Below, piece by piece: positions 26,599-34,199 of a stretch of DNA of 64,000 bases. The translations under genes were made by a program, and so were the position numbers. How positions within the stretch are numbered: the stretch's first letter is position 1; each line of letters starts with the position of its first letter. The stretch is from Thermosynechococcus sp. CL-1. Lineage in GTDB: Bacteria; Cyanobacteriota; Cyanobacteriia; Thermosynechococcales; Thermosynechococcaceae. Location: positions 2,234,001-2,298,000 of the forward strand of contig NZ_CP040671.1 in NCBI RefSeq assembly GCF_008386235.1, written 5' to 3'. The notes below the pieces were generated by a model. The model saw only the letters and a program-made list of their open reading frames with translations, was not told the DNA's origin and ran no database searches.

Positions 26599-27908
26599 GG
26601 GCGGTGGCGTAATTGTTGAATCAGGGTGTCAAGGGCAGGGGAATAAACCACGGGCTGGGTCACATCCAAGAGGGTCTCGGGCAACTCTGCTAGGCTGGCA
26701 CGGTGGCGATCGCGAATTGTCGCCAAAGACTCCGGGGGAGAGAGGGGGCGCCCTGCCTTCATGACGGGTTCGAGGAGCGGTCTGCCCCAAACATTTTCCT
26801 CGCTGGCAAGGGCAAGGCAATCCCCACTGGGACGGCGATAAATTTGCTTGCGTCCGGGTAGGGTCATTTTGCCACTGGAGACCTTCATCACCCCCTGACC
26901 ATTGATCTCCACTAGTTTATAGACACCGTTGACGGTTTCGCCGCTGACCAGCTTGGTGCCAATGCCATAGGCATCAATGGGGGCGTTGGCTGCTTTCAAG
27001 CGCCGAACTTCGGCTTCATCGAGATCCCCACTGGCAATAATTTTTGTTTGGGGCAAGAGCTGGCGAATTTTTTGGGAGAGGCTGAGGAGATCCCCTGAAT
27101 CAATGCGCACGGCCTTGACGATAATTTCCCCGGCCGCTTGGCGATCGGCCAAAGTAGCAACGGCGGCGAGGGTGTCATAGGTGTCTACCAAGAGTGCCCC
27201 TTCCGGGTAGTAACGCAGGAAAACCGTAAAGGCATCCTGTTCTGTACCAGCGAGGGTGGCGATCGCCATCACCAGAGAATGCGCCATCGTGCCTGTGGGG
27301 GAAACCCCCAACTGCTGTGCTGCTAAGACATTCGAGGTGGCTGTAAATCCGGCGGCGAGGGCTGAGCGTGCTGCCCACAGGGACGCTTGGGGACTAAAGG
27401 CACGGCGCGTACCAAATTCCAACAGATCAATCTCTGCCCCCACCAACTGGCGCAGCCGAGAAGCGCGGGTGGCCACAAGGGTTTGGTAGTTCACGATATT
27501 GAGCAGACAAGTTTCTAGCCACTGGGCTTGCCAGAGGGGGGCTTCAATCCGCAGCAGGGGTTCTTGGGCAAACACCACTGTCCCTTCCGGAACCGCCCAG
27601 ACATCCCCACGAAACTCACTGTGGCTCAACAGGTCCCAAAATGCTGCAGGTGCCCGCTCAAAAACCGCTAGACTTTTCAAGTAATCAATTTGCTGGGGGG
27701 TGAATTGCACCTGTTGTAGGTATTCCAGTACCTGAGCCAACCCCATGGCCACCAAATAGGTGCATCCCCGGGGCAGTCGCCGCACACTGAGTTCAAAGCT
27801 GGCGGGCGTCCCAGCCAAATCCTCACCTGCGTAGGTGGCTACCATTGTCAGTTGGTAGAGATCCGTCAGCAAACTGTAATCACTGGCGGCCAAGGTGAAA
27901 CCTGTCAT
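26595..27908 (-). CDS. pncB: Nicotinate phosphoribosyltransferase
   Basis: 437 residues. L-L-T-D-L-Y-Q-L-T-M (about 14-23) is the hallmark N-terminus; E-F-G-T-R-R-A near 164-170 and R-I-D-S-G-D-L near 265-271 are active-site motifs. It converts nicotinate and PRPP to nicotinate mononucleotide, the salvage entry. It heads the four-gene NAD operon. The ATG at 27908 is only 28 bases from the near-palindrome at 27936-27956, and no clear ribosome binding site precedes it. It lies 23 bases after the menC stop on the same strand. Confidence 0.93.
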   Translation of the reverse strand: MTGFTLAASDYSLLTDLYQLTMVATYAGEDLAGTPASFELSVRRLPRGCTYLVAMGLAQVLEYLQQVQFTPQQIDYLKSLAVFERAPAAFWDLLSHSEFRGDVWAVPEGTVVFAQEPLLRIEAPLWQAQWLETCLLNIVNYQTLVATRASRLRQLVGAEIDLLEFGTRRAFSPQASLWAARSALAAGFTATSNVLAAQQLGVSPTGTMAHSLVMAIATLAGTEQDAFTVFLRYYPEGALLVDTYDTLAAVATLADRQAAGEIIVKAVRIDSGDLLSLSQKIRQLLPQTKIIASGDLDEAEVRRLKAANAPIDAYGIGTKLVSGETVNGVYKLVEINGQGVMKVSSGKMTLPGRKQIYRRPSGDCLALASEENVWGRPLLEPVMKAGRPLSPPESLATIRDRHRASLAELPETLLDVTQPVVYSPALDTLIQQLRHRP

Positions 27909-27931
27909 GGCTTTGAGAGGTGAAGGATGTT

Positions 27932-28921
27932 TTATTTATAGTAATTTTTACCATAATTGTCAAGGCAATCCCATATCGCTGTGTAATCCGCAAGAGTGGT
28001 CAGTAGGGGAGCCGATCGCCAGCGTTCGACGCCAAAGCCAAGGGCATGACAGGGCTGCCATGTTTCAAAGCACTGAAAAATTGCCGTGCGGGCGATCGCC
28101 CCTTCGAGGGCAGAGGAAAAGACCAGCCGCTGCGCTTCTAAACCTTGACGCAACAGGACACTCAAGCGTTCTGGAGAGCCAAAAAGCGCTGGCTTAATCA
28201 CAAAGCGTCCCGGCCAGCCGCGCTCTAACCAACGCTGCAATTCAGTGGCACTGACCACACTTTCATCGAGGGCAATTGGTGTTGTCACCCTCTGGGCTAG
28301 GGTCAATAGGGCTTGCCATTGGTCAGGGGGTAGCGGTTGCTCCACATACTCAATTTTGCCGTTCCCATGGCGATCGAGCCAAGCAAACCACCGCTCTGCA
28401 GTTGCCAAATCCCAACCCCCATTGGCATCAAGGCGTAATTTAGCCCCCTGAGGCAGTGCGGCCAGTAGCTCCCTGAGGATCCCTTGCTCCTCCTCTGGGG
28501 ACAGGACACCGACTTTCCATTTGAAGGTAGTTTGCCCCTGCTGCCAAGGCTGCTGCCACTGCTCAAGGGCGGCTCGACCACTGCCTAAAAGGGCGCAGAT
28601 TGGCCAAGGGCGTAGCCGATAGGGAAGTTGGCTCACACTTTGCCATGCCGTGGCAAAACCAAACTGGGCGGCGGGTAAGTCCTCAGGAATTGCGGCAATG
28701 ATCTCTGGGGTGAGGTGGGTGGGCAGTTGCTGACACAGGGCAATAGCGGCACTGAGGGTTTCGCTGCCCCAGCCGGGAAGGGGGGCAATTTCACCGTAGC
28801 CGACTTGACCTTGTTCATCTTCGAGGCGCAGATAAATCCCTGAGCGCGATCGCCAGATTCCCTGCGCCGTTGCCAAGGGTTCTCGAAGGAGTTCCTCGTA
28901 CACCCGCCATTGCCAGCGCAT
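27932..28921 (-). CDS. menC: o-Succinylbenzoate synthase
   Basis: 329 residues of the enolase superfamily. Catalytic residues are visible in order: K134-W-K136 (K-x-K), metal ligands D165 (L-D-A-N), E194 (Y-V-E-Q-P) and D219 (A-L-D-E), and the second-half lysine K243 (V-I-K-P). MenC dehydrates SHCHC to o-succinylbenzoate for phylloquinone, the photosystem I quinone, in cyanobacteria. It follows an unknown gene by 12 bases. Its last eight codons contain the candidate operator of the downstream NAD operon. Confidence 0.92.
   Translation of the reverse strand: MRWQWRVYEELLREPLATAQGIWRSRSGIYLRLEDEQGQVGYGEIAPLPGWGSETLSAAIALCQQLPTHLTPEIIAAIPEDLPAAQFGFATAWQSVSQLPYRLRPWPICALLGSGRAALEQWQQPWQQGQTTFKWKVGVLSPEEEQGILRELLAALPQGAKLRLDANGGWDLATAERWFAWLDRHGNGKIEYVEQPLPPDQWQALLTLAQRVTTPIALDESVVSATELQRWLERGWPGRFVIKPALFGSPERLSVLLRQGLEAQRLVFSSALEGAIARTAIFQCFETWQPCHALGFGVERWRSAPLLTTLADYTAIWDCLDNYGKNYYK
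27936..27956 (-). promoter_or_regulatory. Candidate NrtR operator and promoter of pncB-nadD-nrtR-nadE
   Basis: Imperfect palindrome with core ATAGTAATTTTTACCAT (plus strand, 27938-27954), extended to 27936 and 27956 by complementary T/A pairs. One half-site mismatch only. Read on the minus strand it contains ACTATAAA, a plausible -10 box (27940-27935), so a bound repressor would block polymerase. It lies inside the last codons of menC. An almost identical site precedes nadA at 51551-51571. Confidence 0.7.
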
Positions 28922-28933
28922 CCGTGCAGGCCG

Positions 28934-29383
28934 CTAAACCCGTTCAAGCGTTGCCTCGAGCAAATGTTTGAGCTTATGGCTGTTGTGAATCCCACTCAGC
29001 AGTGTGTAATGATTGGCATCCAGTTGCCAGTAGTGCTCGAAGCCTGTACAGCGGTTGGCATCCCCCAGCAAAATAAACTGCTGCACGATCGCATGGGGCG
29101 TAATCCATCCCTCTCCCTCCAGCCGACCAAAGAGGCTGTGTTGGAGCACATAGGTAAACACCTGCTCATCCAATTCCAACTTCCCCCGCGACTGCAACAC
29201 TAATTCTGGCTTGACTTGATCGGGAAAGGTGATCTTGGCGGCCATTGAAAACCAGTCATCTTGGCCGTAGGAGACAAGAATCCTCCCCGTCACGGGAATG
29301 GGTTCCTGATTGGCCTCTAACCACATTCCCTTGAGCAGCCACCGTCCCCCATCAACTAAAAACGTATGATTCACGTTTCTCAT
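28934..29383 (-). CDS. Conserved cyanobacterial protein of unknown function
   Basis: 149 residues, soluble, beta-rich in the first two thirds (F-L-V-D-G-G-R-W-L-L-K-G-M-W; G-R-I-L-V-S-Y-G; M-A-A-K-I-T-F-P) with a helical end. No cysteine motif, signal peptide or membrane segment. F-E-H-Y-W-Q-L-D-A-N-H-Y-T-L-L-S-G-I-H-N near 115-134 is the most distinctive stretch. It lies 12 bases upstream of menC on the same strand and is probably cotranscribed, which may tie it to phylloquinone synthesis, but nothing in the sequence proves this. Confidence 0.7.
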   Translation of the reverse strand: MRNVNHTFLVDGGRWLLKGMWLEANQEPIPVTGRILVSYGQDDWFSMAAKITFPDQVKPELVLQSRGKLELDEQVFTYVLQHSLFGRLEGEGWITPHAIVQQFILLGDANRCTGFEHYWQLDANHYTLLSGIHNSHKLKHLLEATLERV

Positions 29384-29541
29384 ATCCCCAATGGCTGTCC
29401 TGATTGTATCGTTACCCTATGGGTAGGGGTAGAGATCAGCAGAAATTCTTGTTGGTTTCTCCAGCTTGCGCGGGCGATCGCTATGATTAAAGGAATAGTC
29501 AAAGAATATCTCTGCTGCCCTTCCCTAGAAACTGAACTTCC

Positions 29542-31785
29542 ATGCAGCGTCCTTGGCAATCCTGTTCTGCTCACCCTGCCCCCTTAGACTTTATCGAGCA
29601 AGTCAAGAGCCTCCACCCCGATGCGGGGGCAATCACTGCCCAGTTGCTTTGGCAGCGGGGCTATCGCGATCTTCATCGGCAAGTGCCCGCTTTTTTAAAT
29701 TGGCGACACTACCAACCTGCCTCTCCCTTTGAGTTTCCAGAAATGCAAGCTGCCCTAGCCCGTTTGCAGAAAGCCCTAAACAATCAAGAAAACGTTGCCA
29801 TTTGGGGAGACTTTGACACCGATGGGGTCACGGCCACCGCCGTTCTCTGGGAAGGGCTAAAACCGCTTTTGGGGGCGCAATTGGTGGACTTTTATATTCC
29901 AAATCGCCAGCAAGATTCCCATGGTCTCTCGCCCCATGGCCTTGAGGAGCTTCAGCAAAAAGGAGTTTCCCTGATCATTACCTGTGATACGGGCTGTACC
30001 AATGGTGCTGAAATTGCCTTTGCCCGTCAGTTGGGGATGGAGGTGATTGTTACCGATCACCACACCCTTGAACCCACACCCTTGGGGGCTGTGGCGCTGA
30101 TCAATCCGCGGCAGTTGCCTTGGGAGCATCCCCTGCGCCATTTATCCGGGGTTGGCGTTGCCTACAAGTTCTTGGAAGCCGTTTACGCAACATGGCCAGA
30201 GAAAACCCAAGGGTATGCCCTCGAAAACCTCCTTGATTTGGTGGCCATTGGCCTGATTGCCGACTTGGTTGAATTGAGGGATGAGTGCCGCTACCTTGCC
30301 CAGCGCGGCCTAGAACAACTCGGCAAGCGTCAGCCCCTCCGCCCGGGGATTGCTGTCCTTTTGCAGGGCGCGTCCAAAGACACGGCTCGGCAACGGCAGA
30401 TTAGTTTTACCGTCGCACCCCGCCTCAATGCTGTCAGTCGTGTAGAGGGAGATGTGCGGCCTTTGATTACGCTGTTGACCACCCAAGATTGGCGTCAAGC
30501 ACGGCAGTTGGCACAGCACATTGAAAAAGTGAATGCAGAACGGCAGCGACGCCAAAAAGAGATTGCTCAGATGGCTCATGCCAAAGTCGCTCAGTTGGAC
30601 CTCTCAGCATCGCGGGTGATTCTCCTCACCGATAACAGTTGGCCCTTGAGTCTTTTGGGGCTAGTGGCAAACGAGATTGTCAAAACCTATGGCCGCCCCG
30701 CCATTTTGCTTCAGACAAATCCAGAAACGGGAATGGCCGCAGGTTCAGCGCGGTCTGATGGCTTTGTGGACCTCTATGAGGCACTCTATAGCCAACGGCA
30801 CTTATTTGAGGGGTTTGGCGGGCATCCCTATGCAGCGGGCTTTCGGCTGAAGGTGGCGCATATTCCCCTTTTGGAAGCCGCCCTCAACCAATTCTTGGCA
30901 CAGCAGGAGGGCACAGCTAGCGCCACACCGCAACCCTTGCGGATTGACTTGGAAGTGACCTTGGATCAACTCAATGAGCGATTGTTCAGGGAACTGGAAG
31001 TGTTGGCTCCCTTTGATTCAACTCACCATCCCTTGCCGCGATTGCTGGTGCGAAATGTGGAACTCACCCAACTGAGGGATAACACGGCTGACAACGGTAG
31101 CAAGAAAAGATATGTCTCCATGCTGCTCCACGACGGCCAGCACACCTTTCCTGCCAAGTGGTGGGATCATCAAATAGGGGATTGTCCCAAAGCACGCTGT
31201 GATCTGGTGATTGAGCTAGAGCAGTGGCAAAAGTCCCTATCAGCCGTCATTAAAGAGCTGCGACCCAATGCAACGAATGTCATCCAATCGGCGTCTTTTC
31301 AGTCCCTCATGGATTATCGCGATCGCCCCCACGAGGCAAGCGGCAAGGGTCTGCGCGTCGAAACTTGCCCGACATCACGGGAAAGCTGGCGCCAGTGGAT
31401 TCAGCGAGCGAAAAGGGAACAGCAACCTTTAATTCTGGCCTACTCTCTCCCCCCAGAGCAGGACGCCCTAAAAGTCTGGCAGGTATTTTTGACGTTATGC
31501 CAACAAGCCAGTCAACAGGGAACATCTTTACAACGCGAGGAGTTGCGGGAACACCTTGGCATTGAAGCGGCCACCTTGAACTATGCCCTCAATGTGCTGG
31601 AGACACTGGGGGTTCAAGTTATGCAGAGCGGAGAAGAGTTTTGGTGTGAATGGCCACCTGAAGTGAAGTCTTCCCCCCATACGGCGGTGGCCTTAGAGAC
31701 CTTCACAGCAGCGATCGCCGAGGAAAATTTCCGTCGTCGCTATTTCGCTGCCGCCCCCCTCCCAGCGCTTCAGGAAACACATTAA
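29542..31785 (+). CDS. recJ: Single-stranded-DNA-specific exonuclease RecJ
   Basis: 747 residues, longer than E. coli RecJ because of a C-terminal extension (about 570-747). DHH-family motifs: D-F-D-T-D-G near 91-96, C-D-T-G near 150-153, T-D-H-H-T near 171-175, and the DHHA1 part with G-G-H-P-Y-A-A-G-F near 427-435. RecJ degrades single-stranded DNA 5' to 3' with Mn2+/Mg2+ in recombination and mismatch repair. The extension (P-T-S-R-E-S-W-R-Q-W-I; L-R-E-H-L-G-I-E-A-A-T-L-N-Y-A-L) looks like a winged-helix module, as in other cyanobacterial RecJ. No clear ribosome binding site precedes the ATG. Confidence 0.94.
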   Translation: MQRPWQSCSAHPAPLDFIEQVKSLHPDAGAITAQLLWQRGYRDLHRQVPAFLNWRHYQPASPFEFPEMQAALARLQKALNNQENVAIWGDFDTDGVTATAVLWEGLKPLLGAQLVDFYIPNRQQDSHGLSPHGLEELQQKGVSLIITCDTGCTNGAEIAFARQLGMEVIVTDHHTLEPTPLGAVALINPRQLPWEHPLRHLSGVGVAYKFLEAVYATWPEKTQGYALENLLDLVAIGLIADLVELRDECRYLAQRGLEQLGKRQPLRPGIAVLLQGASKDTARQRQISFTVAPRLNAVSRVEGDVRPLITLLTTQDWRQARQLAQHIEKVNAERQRRQKEIAQMAHAKVAQLDLSASRVILLTDNSWPLSLLGLVANEIVKTYGRPAILLQTNPETGMAAGSARSDGFVDLYEALYSQRHLFEGFGGHPYAAGFRLKVAHIPLLEAALNQFLAQQEGTASATPQPLRIDLEVTLDQLNERLFRELEVLAPFDSTHHPLPRLLVRNVELTQLRDNTADNGSKKRYVSMLLHDGQHTFPAKWWDHQIGDCPKARCDLVIELEQWQKSLSAVIKELRPNATNVIQSASFQSLMDYRDRPHEASGKGLRVETCPTSRESWRQWIQRAKREQQPLILAYSLPPEQDALKVWQVFLTLCQQASQQGTSLQREELREHLGIEAATLNYALNVLETLGVQVMQSGEEFWCEWPPEVKSSPHTAVALETFTAAIAEENFRRRYFAAAPLPALQETH

Positions 31786-32075
31786 AAACTGGCTACAACT
31801 TTTTTCAGCAGGGAACCTGAGGAACACACACGAGCCGACAGGGGAAACACACAAAGGCGGGAACACACGGGCAATCAACGTTGATTGAGAGAAGAAGAGC
31901 GATCGCTCTCAGGAGAGCCTCAGTCTGGTTACACACAACGTGCCTCGGTGCAATGCCTGCAACCGTACTTTTATCCTCCCACGGCTGCCTTTGGCTGCCT
32001 ACCGTGTTTCCACTCAATTTTTTGAGTCTCAGCAGCGCAGAAATCTTTGCCAAAATCCCGTAAAACCACGGATGC
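31786..32075. other. Convergent intergenic region with two perfect palindromes and ACAC repeats
   Basis: 290 bases between recJ and yebC. Three GGAAACAC/GAACACAC-like copies occur at about 31820-31868. CAATCAACGTTGATTG (31872-31887) and AGAGCGATCGCTCT (31896-31909, centred on a HIP1 octamer) are perfect palindromes nine bases apart. No protein gene is supported. Confidence 0.6.
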
Positions 32076-32828
32076 CTAGACGTACATCGCCTCCATGAGG
32101 GCATCGCTCATCGTGACGTTGGTGGCTACACTTTGAATATCATCGAGATTTTCGAGGGCATCCATAAGCTTAAGGACGCGCCGCGCGGTATCTTCATCGG
32201 TGATTTCTACCGTATTCATTGAGACCCAGCGGCTTTCGGTATCGAGAACAGTGTAGCCGTGTTCTTTCAGGGTTTCGCTGACGGTTTCTAGGGCAGGCAC
32301 GGGACAGCGCACTTCAGCCACCCCCTCTAGGATCTCGTAGGTTTCCACATCCGCCGCTAGGAGTGCCTCAAGGAAGGCTTCCTCATCTGTAGGGGCGGTA
32401 ACAGTAACAATGCCCCACTGCTCAAACATCCAGCCCACACAGCCGGTTTCGCCGAGGTTGCCCCCCTGTTTATTAAAGGCTGCCCGCAGATCCGCTGCCG
32501 TGCGATTGCGATTATCCGTGAGGGCCTCAATCAAAAACGCCACACCCCCCGGCCCATAGCCTTCGTAGCGAATTTCCTCTAGGGGAGCATCACTGTCGAG
32601 GGTACCGGTGCCCTTGGCGATCGCCCGCTCAATATTTTCACTGGGAATCCCCGCGGCTTTTGCCTTCTCAATCGCACTGCGCAGTTGAAAGTTGCCCGCT
32701 GGATCCCCTCCCCCATGCCGCGCCGCAATAATAATCGCTCGCGATAGCCGCGCAAAGGTCTTGCCCTTTTGGGCATCCACCCGCGCCTTTTGCCGTTTAA
32801 TGTTTGCCCACTTACTGTGACCTGCCAT
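32076..32828 (-). CDS. yebC: YebC/PmpR family protein (TACO1 type)
   Basis: 250 residues from the ATG at 32828, which yields the invariant M-A-G-H-S-K-W-A-N-I N-terminus; an upstream in-frame start at 32846 would add six unrelated residues. The family core follows: K-A-R-V-D-A-Q-K-G-K, L-R-S-A-I-E-K-A-K-A, N-I-E-R-A-I-A-K-G-T-G and Y-E-G-Y-G-P-G-G-V-A. Long annotated as transcription regulators, these proteins are now linked to translation of difficult proline-rich stretches. It lies downstream of psbK on the same strand, with a terminator between. Confidence 0.94.
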   Translation of the reverse strand: MAGHSKWANIKRQKARVDAQKGKTFARLSRAIIIAARHGGGDPAGNFQLRSAIEKAKAAGIPSENIERAIAKGTGTLDSDAPLEEIRYEGYGPGGVAFLIEALTDNRNRTAADLRAAFNKQGGNLGETGCVGWMFEQWGIVTVTAPTDEEAFLEALLAADVETYEILEGVAEVRCPVPALETVSETLKEHGYTVLDTESRWVSMNTVEITDEDTARRVLKLMDALENLDDIQSVATNVTMSDALMEAMYV

Positions 32829-32841
32829 AGGGGAAACACAT

Positions 32842-32879
32842 GCCAAAAGTCAAGAAGAACCCCGCTGAAATCAACGGGG
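32842..32879 (-). terminator. Rho-independent terminator after psbK
   Basis: On the minus strand CCCCGTTG-ATTT-CAGCGGGG (hairpin 32860-32879) forms an 8-bp stem with one G-T pair, followed by TTCTTCTTGACTTTT. It starts 35 bases after the psbK stop and ends just before the yebC start. Confidence 0.75.
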
Positions 32880-32913
32880 CAAGTCAACAGGGTTATTTTG
32901 ATCGAAGCTATCT

Positions 32914-33054
32914 TTAACGGAAACCGACAGCGGCTTGCCAAACAAAGGCCAAGGCCAAAAAGAGCACAGGAATTACCGGCAGCACATCCACGAGGGGATC
33001 AAAAATGGCGTAGGCTTCCGGGAGTTTAGCAACCAAAACTAAAGCATCAATCAT
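32914..33054 (-). CDS. psbK: Photosystem II subunit PsbK
   Basis: 46 codons, ATG at 33054 with AGGAAA a few bases upstream. The precursor begins M-I-D-A-L-V-L-V-A; the mature protein begins [11 protein letters not shown] at residue 10 and continues [15 protein letters not shown] to F-R, the expected 37-residue mature PsbK. It is a single-helix thylakoid subunit near CP43 that stabilises photosystem II and its plastoquinone exchange region. A strong terminator follows, so it is probably a single-gene unit with occasional read-through into yebC. Confidence 0.97.
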
Positions 33055-33133
33055 GGTGTTTTCCTAAAAGAATTCAGCGATCGCAAGAGAACTGAAAAAA
33101 TAGTACCATAGCCACTGCGGCAACGGGATCGCC

Positions 33134-33628
33134 ATGCCAGACATTCTCCCTTTATCCGAAACAGACCCGCATGACTTTTGGATGCAACAGGCGATCGCCC
33201 TCGCAGCACAGGCAGGAGCCGCCGATGAAGTGCCCGTAGGCGCGGTGATTGTCAGTGCCGAGAATGAACTCATTGCCACGGGGGAAAATCGCCGCCAGCG
33301 AGATCATGACCCCACTGCCCATGCGGAAATCATTGCCCTCCGCCGCGCGGGTCAACGTCTAGGTACGTGGTATTTAACGGGCTGCCGCCTCTATGTGACC
33401 CTAGAACCCTGCCCGATGTGTGCCGCTGCCATTGTTCAAGCCCGCATTCACACCCTCATCTACGGGACGACCGATCCAAAAGCAGGGGCCATTGATTCAG
33501 TGCTGCAACTTCCGCAAAGCCCAGCGGTGTTCCACCGGCTTCAGGTGATTAGCGGGGTTCAGGCGGCGGCCTGTCGGCAGCAGTTGCAAACGTGGTTTCG
33601 CCAGCATCGTCAGAAAGAACGGCAATAA
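33134..33628 (+). CDS. tadA: tRNA adenosine(34) deaminase
   Basis: 164 residues of the cytidine-deaminase fold. The zinc site is H63-A-E65 and P92-C93-P-M-C96; E-N-R-R near 51-54 also fits TadA. It converts A34 to inosine in tRNA-Arg(ACG), and that tRNA is encoded at 14735-14808. D-A-P-A/D-P-K-A-G-A type motif (D-P-K-A-G-A near 117-122) supports TadA over free-base deaminases. Its last 80 bases overlap folK on the other strand. Confidence 0.93.
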   Translation: MPDILPLSETDPHDFWMQQAIALAAQAGAADEVPVGAVIVSAENELIATGENRRQRDHDPTAHAEIIALRRAGQRLGTWYLTGCRLYVTLEPCPMCAAAIVQARIHTLIYGTTDPKAGAIDSVLQLPQSPAVFHRLQVISGVQAAACRQQLQTWFRQHRQKERQ

Positions 33629-34130
33629 TGCCCGCATCCCCCACCCGCTCCCGTAGGGTTTGGATGGTTTCACCCAGTAGGGGGTGTCGCCAGTGGGGGG
33701 CGATCGCTGCAAGGGGCACAAGGACAAAGGGTCGCTCGGCCAAGCGGGGATGGGGCAGGGTGAGTTCGGCAGTGGTCATGACGCGATCGCCATAGAGCAG
33801 CAGATCCAGATCAAGCGTGCGGGATCCCCAATGCTCTTGCCGTTGGCGACCAAACTGCGTCTCAATCCTTTGCAGCGTTTGCAGAAGTGCCCAAGGGGAA
33901 AGTTGCGTTCGGGCAATCAGACAGCCATTCCAGTAGTCCGGTTGCGGGGGGCCTACGGGGGTCGTGCGATACCACGGCGAGCAGGCTAAGACATGAATCC
34001 CCGGCGTTTGGGCAAGCACTTGGACGGCTGAGCGCAGTTGCAGCAATGGCTCACCAAGGTTGCTTCCGAGGGCGATCGCCACGAGGGGGGGGTCAGACGG
34101 GGATATACTTAAGTCAGTGCATTCTGCCAT
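33549..34130 (-). CDS. folK: 2-Amino-4-hydroxy-6-hydroxymethyldihydropteridine pyrophosphokinase
   Basis: 193 residues. A-L-G-S-N-L-G-E-P (about 20-28), S-P-W-Y-R-T-T-P-V-G near 52-61, and R-T-L-D-L-D-L-L-L-Y near 104-113 are the HPPK signatures; H-P-R-L-A-E-R-P-F-V-L near 127-137 binds substrate. It transfers pyrophosphate from ATP to 6-hydroxymethyl-dihydropterin in folate synthesis. The last ~27 residues extend past the usual end and lie over the tadA 3' end (80-base convergent overlap), so they may be dispensable. Confidence 0.93.
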   Translation of the reverse strand: MAECTDLSISPSDPPLVAIALGSNLGEPLLQLRSAVQVLAQTPGIHVLACSPWYRTTPVGPPQPDYWNGCLIARTQLSPWALLQTLQRIETQFGRQRQEHWGSRTLDLDLLLYGDRVMTTAELTLPHPRLAERPFVLVPLAAIAPHWRHPLLGETIQTLRERVGDAGIIAVLSDDAGETTFATAADRPPPEPR

Positions 34131-34199
34131 TGTGCCTGTGTAGAGTGCCTGCCACTCCTCCTGTTATACCTGCACTGTTCACCTATTGCCGAAATCGTT

